From NCBI RefSeq assembly GCF_947331435.1, contig NZ_CAMZOF010000005.1, forward strand, positions 1 through 64,000: a stretch of DNA of 64,000 nucleotides. Reading direction: 5' to 3'. Source of the stretch: Pelagibius sp. Alg239-R121. GTDB lineage: Bacteria > Pseudomonadota > Alphaproteobacteria > Kiloniellales > Kiloniellaceae. The position numbers and the translations under genes were made by a program. A model generated the notes under the pieces. It was not told the DNA's origin and did no database searches. It saw nothing but the letters and a program-made list of their open reading frames with translations. Shown piece after piece: positions 25,879-33,036 of this stretch; the stretch's first letter is position 1; each line of letters begins with the position of its first letter.

Positions 25879-26138
25879 AGCACACTCGTCATGAGTTTTT
25901 TTCGATCTAGCGTTCAATTTAAATCGCTGGAACCTTCAATGCACAACGATTTTAATTGCAGAGGTTTCGAACTGGCCGATTTTTTCTCTGGCTGATCGGG
26001 CGATTGGAATCCTAGAGACCTGTGGTTCCAGACGGACGATTCCTAGAACGCGAGTTTCTCTTAAGTCAATGGAACCGGCGTTGATGCAGTTTTGCATTGA
26101 TGCTGCGAAAAACGACAGAGCTCTGGGGAGGGCATTTG

Positions 26139-27155
26139 ATGACAGATGACGCAGGCAATCGCGAAGTGTCGCGCAACCACAAGGTCTTTATGGAAGGGCT
26201 TTATTGGTGGGGAATTCCCACGCTGTTCCGCTGCCCTTACGCCGAGACGCCCGATAACAGTGATATCGCATTGGTGGGCGTGCCTCACAGCACCGGGAAC
26301 GGTACGACGGAGCGTGACCAGCACCTCGGGCCGCGCGCCGTCCGGGACATCTCGGCATTGGGACGGCGGGTCCATATGAAGTTTGAGATCGATCCCTGGC
26401 AGAGTTGTCGTATTCATGATCTGGGCGACGTGCCGCTGCCCGAAGGCAATAACAATGAACGGTCGATCGAGCACATTACGGAGTTTTACCGAGAGATCGA
26501 TGCGGCCGGCGCTCGGCCCGTTTCCATCGGCGGCGACCACTCGATCACAGGCGGAATTCTCCAGGCGCTGGGCGGGGCAAATTCTAAACTTACGGGCGGT
26601 GAAAAGGCCTCCATTCTGCACTTCGATGCCCATACGGACACCTTCCAGCATATGGAGCATTTCCTGGGTGCCAAAAAATCCGCCGCACATTGGGCGGCAT
26701 ACCTCGTGCGCGAGGGCCATGTCGATGCATCGCGCAGCGTCCAGGTCGGTATTCGCGGCAATCCACGAACCTTAAACTGGCTGAAACCGAGTTATGACCT
26801 GGGTTACGAGGTTATTACGATGGACCGTTATGAAGAGATTGGCCAGGAAAGCTGTATCGACATCATTCGGAACCGGATCGGCGATCGTCCAGTCTACATT
26901 ACCTTCGATCTGGATTGCCTGGATCCAACGGTCGCGCCTGGTGTGGCGAACATTGAAGCAGGTTCCACCGGTTTTACGGTTGCCCAGGCAATCCGGCTGA
27001 TGCATGCAGTGCGTGGATTGAATGTCATTGGTGGAGACGTCGTCTGTCTCATGCCGACGAGGGACAGCCCGAATCGCATCACCTCGATGGTCGCGAATGC
27101 CGTCATGTTCGAAATGGTCTCTCTGATCGCAGACAGCCAGGCCAAAAAGCCATAA
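26139..27155 (+). CDS. Ureohydrolase family enzyme (agmatinase/guanidino-acid hydrolase type)
   Basis: A 338-residue arginase-fold hydrolase with the dimanganese ligands GGDHS (His134), DAHTD (Asp163, His165, Asp167) and FDLDCLDP. The family removes urea from agmatine, guanidinobutyrate, guanidinopropionate or related guanidino compounds; the specificity loop cannot be assigned by eye. The start is the ATG after a strong GGGGAGGG site; an earlier in-frame TTG is unlikely. It is controlled, presumably, by the divergent LysR gene. It stands alone without transporter or aldehyde dehydrogenase neighbours, which leaves the substrate open. Confidence 0.88.
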   Translation: MTDDAGNREVSRNHKVFMEGLYWWGIPTLFRCPYAETPDNSDIALVGVPHSTGNGTTERDQHLGPRAVRDISALGRRVHMKFEIDPWQSCRIHDLGDVPLPEGNNNERSIEHITEFYREIDAAGARPVSIGGDHSITGGILQALGGANSKLTGGEKASILHFDAHTDTFQHMEHFLGAKKSAAHWAAYLVREGHVDASRSVQVGIRGNPRTLNWLKPSYDLGYEVITMDRYEEIGQESCIDIIRNRIGDRPVYITFDLDCLDPTVAPGVANIEAGSTGFTVAQAIRLMHAVRGLNVIGGDVVCLMPTRDSPNRITSMVANAVMFEMVSLIADSQAKKP

Positions 27156-27282
27156 GCGGCTGGGAGCAAAATCTCGGCGTGAACCATTAAACTACTGCTT
27201 TGTAGCGGTTTGCTTTCCCATAGGAGAGTGAATCGTTACCTGGTGCCTGGAAAGCAACGGAGCTCGCCAGTCCGTGCAGCGC

Positions 27283-27909
27283 TTACTTGTCCGGTTTCTC
27301 GGACTTGCTGATCACCTCGAGCTGCTTTTGCAGCTCTTCGACCTTGGTTTTCAGATCGTCCAGTGATTCAGCAGCAGAGACATCGGCCTCGGCTTTGCTT
27401 TGAGGCGTTTCACCGGCGGCTTCGTCATCAGAAGGTGTAGCTGCGCCCGGAGGCGTCCACAGCTTCATGGCGTTTTCGAACATCGCCATGTTCTGCTTGC
27501 CCATTTCCTCGAGATTGCCGAAGGGGAATATACCCCCAAAGGTTTCCTGCATGGACTGGCGCAGCTTCTCCTGATTCGTGGCGAAGCCTTCCATCATGTG
27601 TTCGAGGTAGCGCGGTACCATCCACTGCATATTGTCGCCGTAAAATCCGATCAGCTGGCGCAGAAAGTTGATCGGCAGGAGGTTCTGCCCCTTGGCTTCT
27701 TCCTCAACGATAATCTGGGTCAGTACGGCACGTGTAATGTCGTCGCCGCTCTTGGCGTCGTAGACGACGAAATCGATGTCCTCTTGAACCATCTGGCAGA
27801 GGTGATCGAGAGTGACGTAGCTGCTCGTCGCCGTATTGTACAGCCGGCGATTAGCGTATTTCTTGATTGTAATCGGCCCATTCTCGCCGTTTGTCTTTTT
27901 CGCCGACAC
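27283..27909 (-). CDS. phaR: Polyhydroxyalkanoate synthesis repressor PhaR
   Basis: A 208-residue repressor with the conserved PhaR DNA/PHB-binding N-terminus (ITIKKYANRRLYNTATSSYVTLDHL) and the second PHB-accumulation domain (LLPINFLRQLIGFYGDNMQWMVPRYLEHMM). The C-terminal 60 residues are acidic and end in a coiled coil. PhaR represses phasin and synthesis genes and is released by binding nascent polyhydroxybutyrate. It is divergent from the small PhaE-like gene and phaC, and a TGC-rich element lies upstream of its own start, consistent with autoregulation. Confidence 0.95.
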   Translation of the reverse strand: MSAKKTNGENGPITIKKYANRRLYNTATSSYVTLDHLCQMVQEDIDFVVYDAKSGDDITRAVLTQIIVEEEAKGQNLLPINFLRQLIGFYGDNMQWMVPRYLEHMMEGFATNQEKLRQSMQETFGGIFPFGNLEEMGKQNMAMFENAMKLWTPPGAATPSDDEAAGETPQSKAEADVSAAESLDDLKTKVEELQKQLEVISKSEKPDK

Positions 27910-28261
27910 GTTATTGCCTTTCGTTTCGGCTCAACCGGTAAGCCCTGTCCAAGCAGTCAAACATCTGAGTTTTCTTTAAAGCTGCACTGCGATATTGCTG
28001 CGGCGCGATAAGGTCTGTCAATGTCTAGTAATTTAACCATAACCCGCGCATCGGATATCCAGAGTGCGATAGCTCTTGATGGAACCAGTTATGAGCGCGT
28101 GTTGCCCTTTGATTATATGAAAGCGAGACCGGTACGGCTTGTTCTCCGGATATTGAGAAAACGGATCGGTCTCTTGTCGATGTCGTGCATAGAATTGTCC
28201 CAGCGGCTGCAGCCGCTGCAATAGTGACATTTCATAGGCTGGCGCTTTATATTGCCGGCGG
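27910..28261. promoter_or_regulatory. phaR/phaC divergent regulatory region
   Basis: No gene is supported in this 352-bp gap; a 67-codon frame at 28021 lacks a ribosome-binding site and family resemblance. It holds the TGC-rich run GCTGCACTGCGATATTGCTG (27981-28000) near phaR and the perfect palindrome at 28201-28218. PhaR of Paracoccus is known to bind TGC-rich sites, so this is the likely control region. Confidence 0.5.
28201..28218. promoter_or_regulatory. 18-bp perfect palindrome, candidate PhaR operator
   Basis: CAGCGGCTGCAGCCGCTG is its own reverse complement and lies 44 bp upstream of the first pha synthesis gene. It is rich in the CTGC/GCAG elements described for PhaR sites. As RNA it could also form a hairpin. 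Confidence 0.5.
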
Positions 28262-28711
28262 ATGACAGAACCAACCGATATCGATGACTTGGCAAGACGC
28301 TTCCTTGACCTCTGGCAGGACCAGGCGCCGGGCCTTGCGATGGAGTTTTCAGATCAAGGCGGTTGGTTACAGGTTTTGAAGGACACAGGCTTTCCGGCCG
28401 ATGATTCAGGATCGGTGCCGGCGCCTTGGGAGGCCTGGATGCGTTGGCAGGCTATGATGATCGCTGCGGCTGAGAAGGCTGCAGGACAAACCGGGTGTTC
28501 GGCCACGGCGGCCGAAGGGAGTCGAAAGAAGGATGAGCGCAGCAGAGAATCCTCATCGCCTGGGTCCACGACCGCTGCCCCTCCATCTGGCGACAGCCTA
28601 CATGACATGGACGAGCTCTTGCGCCGGCTTGCCACTGTTGAAGAGCGGCTTACCGTTCTTGAGAGCCGGGGAGGCACGGCCGCAGCGCCCAAAAAGCGAA
28701 AGCCCGGCTAA
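28262..28711 (+). CDS. Small PhaE-like protein upstream of and overlapping phaC
   Basis: A 149-residue protein. The N-terminus (DIDDLARRFLDLWQDQ) and a following WEAWMRWQAMM stretch resemble small proteins found before PHA synthase genes in Rhodospirillales and the PhaE partner of class III synthases. The middle is a disordered Ser/Pro linker, and the C-terminus is a short coiled coil (MDELLRRLATVEERLTVLES) with a basic tail. Its last 60 codons overlap phaC in another frame. It probably assists or recruits the synthase, which is inferred from position. Confidence 0.6.
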   Translation: MTEPTDIDDLARRFLDLWQDQAPGLAMEFSDQGGWLQVLKDTGFPADDSGSVPAPWEAWMRWQAMMIAAAEKAAGQTGCSATAAEGSRKKDERSRESSSPGSTTAAPPSGDSLHDMDELLRRLATVEERLTVLESRGGTAAAPKKRKPG

Positions 28712-29828
28712 TTTTCAGCAGCTTCTGAACGAGATCGAAGCCCATGATCTCTCCGATTTCACACAATCTTTAACACAGGAGGTCCGCGGCCGCTTATCTG
28801 CATTCCTGGCGGGTATTGAGACTTACCGCGCTCATCCTTATCGTCGCGCACTCACCGATCCGCCAATCTGTTGGGAAGAGGGCTCAACCCGTTTACTCGA
28901 CTTCGGTACGCTGCAGACGGGGAGCCGAGATACCGCCCGAGCCGGGAAGAAGGAAACAGCAATCCTGGTCGTGCCTTCGCTGGTCAACCGCTCCTATGTC
29001 CTAGATTTGACCGAACAGAGCAGCTTGATGAGATGGCTCTCGTCGCAGGGCTTCCGTCCTTATCTGCTCGACTGGGGAGCGCCGAACGAGATCGAGGAAA
29101 GCTTCTCCCTTACGAATTACATTGCAGGTTATCTGGACCGGGCGCTGGATCATGTGCTGACGCAGACTGGTGGCAGGCCGCCGGTGTTGATGGGATACTG
29201 CATGGGCGGACTCTTGGCGTTGGCCCTGGCGCAGCGCCGCGAAAAGGATCTGGCCGGTCTCGCGTTGCTGGCGACACCCTGGAATTTTCATACCGCAGGA
29301 TCAGGTGTCTCGATTGACCAGATGGCGATGGTGAACAGTTCTTACCTGCCACTGGCATCTCAGCTCGGACATTTGCCGGTGGATGCTCTGCAGAGCCTCT
29401 TCACTATTCTCGAACCCATGGTGGTTCCGCGGAAATTCGTGACTTTTTCCAGACTCGATCCGGCTGGATTCGCAGCGCAGAAGTTTGTGGCCGTCGAAGA
29501 CTGGATCAACGACGGCGTACCTTTGGCGGCACCGGTCGCACGCGAGTGTCTGGAGGGCTGGTACCAGCAAAATCGGCCAGGCACAAACACTTGGCAAATC
29601 GCCGGAAAAACAGTTGTTCCCGAAGAGCTTGAACTTCCTTGCCTTGCTGCTGTGCCGACGCAGGACAGGATAGTGCCGCCGGACTCGGCGCTTGCGCTGT
29701 GCACTGCACTAAAAAAGGTCGAGATACTGCGTCCATCCTCTGGGCATATTGGCATGATTGTCGGGCAGCAGGCTGTCGACGAGCTATGGCGGCCATTGGC
29801 GTGTTGGATGACTGCTTTGAGGCACTAG
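28533..29828 (+). CDS. phaC: Polyhydroxyalkanoate synthase
   Basis: A 431-residue alpha/beta-hydrolase polymerase that joins 3-hydroxyacyl-CoA units into PHB at granules. The nucleophile is the cysteine of GYCMGG; partners are the aspartate in TQDRIVPP and histidine in SSGHIGMI. The length is short for a class I enzyme (about 590) and nearer class III PhaC, matching the PhaE-like neighbour. The start at 28533 is chosen because RLGPRPLPLHLATAYMTW resembles the N-terminus of related Rhodospirillales synthases as I remember them. This makes the first 179 bp overlap the upstream gene out of frame. A later start would avoid the overlap but lose that conserved block. Confidence 0.85.
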   Translation: MSAAENPHRLGPRPLPLHLATAYMTWTSSCAGLPLLKSGLPFLRAGEARPQRPKSESPANFQQLLNEIEAHDLSDFTQSLTQEVRGRLSAFLAGIETYRAHPYRRALTDPPICWEEGSTRLLDFGTLQTGSRDTARAGKKETAILVVPSLVNRSYVLDLTEQSSLMRWLSSQGFRPYLLDWGAPNEIEESFSLTNYIAGYLDRALDHVLTQTGGRPPVLMGYCMGGLLALALAQRREKDLAGLALLATPWNFHTAGSGVSIDQMAMVNSSYLPLASQLGHLPVDALQSLFTILEPMVVPRKFVTFSRLDPAGFAAQKFVAVEDWINDGVPLAAPVARECLEGWYQQNRPGTNTWQIAGKTVVPEELELPCLAAVPTQDRIVPPDSALALCTALKKVEILRPSSGHIGMIVGQQAVDELWRPLACWMTALRH

Positions 29829-29926
29829 GCCGCGTCAAGAGAGCTTTCAGGGCGTCTTTATTGCCTTTGGCCCCAAGCATTACTTGCACCGGAGGGGCGG
29901 GCGTCGTTATATCTTAAAAAGTGTTT

Positions 29927-29935
29927 TGCAGTGCA
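29927..29935. promoter_or_regulatory. TGCAGTGCA palindromic element upstream of phaA
   Basis: TGCAGTGCA lies 108 bp before the phaA start. It is the reverse complement of the TGCACTGC-type element near phaR and a near match to TGCAGCGCA before phaB, so it is a plausible PhaR site. Confidence 0.4.
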
Positions 29936-30042
29936 GCTAAACCGCTTCTCGGCGGACCGGCTGACGTTGGATCGGATGCTTGGTCTCGGACCCTGATCTC
30001 AGGGTGACACATGACCGGGCGCCTACAAGGGAGGATCTCAGT

Positions 30043-31218
30043 ATGACTGATGTGGTGATTGCGGGCGCGGCACGGACGCCTGTCGGTTCGTTCAACGGCG
30101 GACTTTCCGGTGTTCCGGCATCCTTTTTGGGGACGGTTGCGATCAAGGAAGCGATCAGCCGGGCGTCAATTGCCCCGGATGATGTGGATGAAGCGATTTT
30201 GGGCCAAATCCTTTCCGGCGGCGCCGGACAGAACCCGGCGCGTCAGGCCGCGGTCAATGCCGGTATCCCAGTCGAAAAGACCGCTTACCAGGTCAATCAG
30301 CTTTGTGGCTCCGGCCTTCGGACCGTTGCCCTTGGTTACCAGGCAATCAAGTGCGGCGATGCCGACATCGTGGTCGCAGGCGGTCAGGAGAGCATGAGCC
30401 AGGCACCGCATGTGGCGCATCTGCGCAATGGCCAGAAGATGGGCGACCTCAAGTTTGTCGACAGCATGATTCGCGATGGCCTCTGGTGTGCCTTCAACGG
30501 ATATCACATGGGCAATACTGCCGAGAACGTCGCCAAGCAATGGCAGTTGACCCGGGATCAGCAGGATGCTTTCGCGGCTGCGTCGCAGCAGAAAGCGGAA
30601 GCGGCACAGAGTTCCGGCCGTTTCGACGATGAAATCGCACCAGTCACGATCTCGACCCGCAAGGGCGATATCGTTATCGACAAAGACGAGTATCCCAAAC
30701 ACGGCACGACCGCTGAGAGCCTGGGCAAACTGCGTCCCGCCTTTGACAAGGAAGGCACCGTGACCGCCGGTAATGCTTCGGGAATCAACGACGGTGCTGC
30801 AGCTGTCGTTCTTATGTCCTCTGACGAAGCTGCCAAGCGCGGCGTTACGCCGCTGGCACGCATCGTCTCCTGGGCAACCGAGGGTGTCGATCCTGCAATC
30901 ATGGGCACCGGCCCGATCCCGTCGAGCCGCAAGGCTCTGGAGAAAGCCGGCTGGTCGGTCGACGATCTCGACCTGGTCGAAGCAAACGAAGCCTTTGCTG
31001 CTCAGGCCCTGGCGGTAAACAAGGATCTCGGTTGGGATACGGACAAGGTCAACGTCAATGGCGGCGCGATTGCAATCGGTCACCCGATCGGTGCTTCCGG
31101 CGCACGTGTCCTGGTCACACTGCTGCACGAGATGCAGAAGCGCGATGCCAAGAAGGGTCTCGCGACTCTTTGCATCGGTGGCGGCATGGGTATCGCCATG
31201 TGTGTTGAGCGCGACTGA
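30043..31218 (+). CDS. phaA: Acetyl-CoA acetyltransferase (beta-ketothiolase)
   Basis: A 391-residue biosynthetic thiolase condensing two acetyl-CoA to acetoacetyl-CoA, the first step of PHB synthesis. The acylated cysteine is Cys88 in [10 protein letters not shown]. The catalytic histidine is in [18 protein letters not shown] and the C-terminal cysteine in [11 protein letters not shown]. The start is the ATG after AGGGAGGA; an in-frame upstream extension has no support. It is separated from phaC by 214 bp with its own TGC element, so it probably has its own promoter. A strong terminator follows. Confidence 0.96.
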   Translation: MTDVVIAGAARTPVGSFNGGLSGVPASFLGTVAIKEAISRASIAPDDVDEAILGQILSGGAGQNPARQAAVNAGIPVEKTAYQVNQLCGSGLRTVALGYQAIKCGDADIVVAGGQESMSQAPHVAHLRNGQKMGDLKFVDSMIRDGLWCAFNGYHMGNTAENVAKQWQLTRDQQDAFAAASQQKAEAAQSSGRFDDEIAPVTISTRKGDIVIDKDEYPKHGTTAESLGKLRPAFDKEGTVTAGNASGINDGAAAVVLMSSDEAAKRGVTPLARIVSWATEGVDPAIMGTGPIPSSRKALEKAGWSVDDLDLVEANEAFAAQALAVNKDLGWDTDKVNVNGGAIAIGHPIGASGARVLVTLLHEMQKRDAKKGLATLCIGGGMGIAMCVERD

Positions 31219-31279
31219 CCAAGCTTACTGTAGCATTCTAGCGGGTGCAGCATGAGCGCCCGCAGTGTGTATTTTGATG

Positions 31280-31310
31280 ACGGGCCGCCCCTCTCGGGCG
31301 GTCCGTTTTT
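31280..31310 (+). terminator. Rho-independent terminator after phaA
   Basis: CGGGCCGCCC-CTCTC-GGGCGGTCCG forms a 10-bp stem with one G-U pair, directly followed by five T residues. Confidence 0.9.
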
Positions 31311-31444
31311 CGTTTGTGGCGCGAGCAACCAAAAATCAGCAGGAAACAGGCGTTTTTTTGGTAAATTTTCGGCTTCTCCGGTTGGATGAAACGGGAATAC
31401 ATGCTTTCATACAATCGATATCGTTTTTCCGCTTTGCGGAATTG

Positions 31445-31453
31445 TGCAGCGCA
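31445..31453. promoter_or_regulatory. TGCAGCGCA element upstream of phaB
   Basis: TGCAGCGCA lies 20 bp before the phaB start codon and resembles the elements before phaA and phaR. It is a candidate PhaR site or operator overlapping the leader. Confidence 0.35.
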
Positions 31454-31472
31454 GTAATGAGGGGACGGAGAT

Positions 31473-32198
31473 ATGGCGCGTGTGGCGTTGGTGACGGGCG
31501 GAACTCGAGGTATCGGGGCAGCTATTGCGATCGGACTAAAAAAAGCCGGCTATTCGGTGGCCGCGACCTATGGCGGCAATGACGAAGCGGCCGCAAAGTT
31601 TAAAGAGGAACATGGCATTCCCGTATTTAAATGGGACGTGTCCGACTTCGACGCCTGCAAGGACGGTGTCGCGGCAGTCGAAGCGGAAGTCGGTCCCGTG
31701 GATGTGCTGGTCAACAATGCGGGTATCACCCGCGATACGACGCTGCATAAGATGACGCCTGAAAAGTGGAGCGCCGTCATCAGCACCAACTTGGATTCGC
31801 TGTTTAATATGACACGCAACGTGATCGAGGGCATGCGTGAGCGCGGCTTTGGCCGGGTGATCAGCATATCGTCGATTAACGGGCAGAAAGGCCAATTCGG
31901 TCAGGCAAACTATTCTGCTGCGAAGGCCGGCGTCGTCGGCTTCTCCAAGGCGGTAGCGCAAGAGAATGCTGCTAAGGGGATTACGGTTAACGTCGTGGCG
32001 CCAGGGTACATCGGGACGGAAATGGTCCGCGCTGTGCCGGAAGAAGTGTTGAACACCAAGATCATCCCACAGATCCCGGTCGGACGCCTGGGCGAGCCGG
32101 AAGAGATCGCAGACTGTGTCGCTTTCCTTGCGTCGGATAGCTCCGGATTCATTACCGGAGCGACTCTGACTGCTAACGGTGGGCAGTACATGGCTTGA
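31473..32198 (+). CDS. phaB: Acetoacetyl-CoA reductase
   Basis: A 241-residue short-chain dehydrogenase that reduces acetoacetyl-CoA with NADPH to (R)-3-hydroxybutyryl-CoA, the PhaC substrate. The cofactor motif is TGGTRGIGAAIA, the structural motif VNNAGITRD, and the catalytic serine, tyrosine and lysine lie in SISSINGQKGQFGQANYSAAKAG. The FGQANYSAAKAG region is characteristic of PhaB. Start is ATG after GGGGACGGAG. It lies between two clear terminators and so is a single-gene unit, controlled with the rest of the pha cluster. Confidence 0.96.
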   Translation: MARVALVTGGTRGIGAAIAIGLKKAGYSVAATYGGNDEAAAKFKEEHGIPVFKWDVSDFDACKDGVAAVEAEVGPVDVLVNNAGITRDTTLHKMTPEKWSAVISTNLDSLFNMTRNVIEGMRERGFGRVISISSINGQKGQFGQANYSAAKAGVVGFSKAVAQENAAKGITVNVVAPGYIGTEMVRAVPEEVLNTKIIPQIPVGRLGEPEEIADCVAFLASDSSGFITGATLTANGGQYMA

Positions 32199-32231
32199 TC
32201 AGCCCTTAACAGGCTGAATTTGGCAAGAAAG

Positions 32232-32267
32232 AAGCGGTGTTGCAGGAAGAGCAGCGCCGCTTTTTTA
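32232..32267 (+). terminator. Rho-independent terminator after phaB
   Basis: AAGCGGTGTTGC pairs with GCAGCGCCGCTT over 12 bp with two G-U pairs around a 7-base loop, followed by a six-T run. It also separates phaB from the convergent peptidoglycan-binding gene. Confidence 0.88.
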
Positions 32268-32285
32268 AGAATATCCGCTTTGCCG

Positions 32286-32891
32286 TTAGTAGAACATCGC
32301 GAGCAACGTCGCCTGATCGGGCAACCCGGTTTCAGCAAGCCTGCCGGCCTGCTGATAGGCGCGTAAGGCATCTTCGGTCCGCTGATCGAAGAGGCCGTCC
32401 GGTTGGCCGGCATAGAGCCCGCTCTCGGCGAGTTTCTCCTGCGTACGGCGGAGTTGTTCCTGGTAGATCCGGATCCGTGTCGCGCCGACCCGTGCTTCGA
32501 CCAGCGGAGATTTTGTCAGCAGCCTTTGTTCATTTAAGGACGAAACCATGGCCGCGACCGTCTTGACGAAACGCTGCTCAGGATTTTCCCGGCAATTACG
32601 TAAAATCACTCCGGCAAGCAGATCCGAGGATTGCCAGGGCGCGAGATCGTAGGTCTCGGGTGTCAGCTGATTCAGGGCGGTCAGATAGCCGTTGATCCAG
32701 CCGCCAAACTGGTAGAAGGCCGGCGCATTCTGTTGCCGCGCCTCGATGTAGGCACCGCAGTTCGCCAACCCTGCGCCTTTAACCGCAAAGTTTTGCGTAT
32801 CGTCCGCCGCCCTGGGTACGCTGATCGGTGCAAACAGGAAAACGGCCAGCACCAAATTGCCCGCCCATTTGAAACCTCTGAAAATTGACAT
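32286..32891 (-). CDS. Secreted peptidoglycan-binding-domain protein
   Basis: A 201-residue exported protein. A signal peptide (about 1-28, cleaved near PRAADD) is followed by a helical domain with two cysteines (ANCGAYIEARQQ and LRNCRENP) that could form a disulfide. A C-terminal PG_binding_1 repeat follows (SGLYAGQPDGLFDQRTEDALRAYQ..., shown only in part). It probably acts in the periplasm on or near peptidoglycan; no catalytic domain is present. The start with the best signal peptide is used; an in-frame ATG 14 codons upstream is possible. It lies downstream of the nuclease gene on the same strand with a 145-bp gap. Confidence 0.7.
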   Translation of the reverse strand: MSIFRGFKWAGNLVLAVFLFAPISVPRAADDTQNFAVKGAGLANCGAYIEARQQNAPAFYQFGGWINGYLTALNQLTPETYDLAPWQSSDLLAGVILRNCRENPEQRFVKTVAAMVSSLNEQRLLTKSPLVEARVGATRIRIYQEQLRRTQEKLAESGLYAGQPDGLFDQRTEDALRAYQQAGRLAETGLPDQATLLAMFY

Positions 32892-33036
32892 GCCGTTGCT
32901 GTCTCTACTGAGTTGTTGTCGGATGAGTTTCATCAACCCTGACAGTCTACTCTGATGATTGGAAATGAAGCGAGCGTGGAAAAACAACGACGGCGACCCA
33001 ATTCTGGACCACCGCCGTTCTTTTGGAATTGTAGGG

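Noticed and set aside
28021-28224. 67-codon frame between phaR and the small pha gene
   Set aside because: No ribosome-binding site or recognisable fold, and it spans the candidate PhaR operator palindrome.
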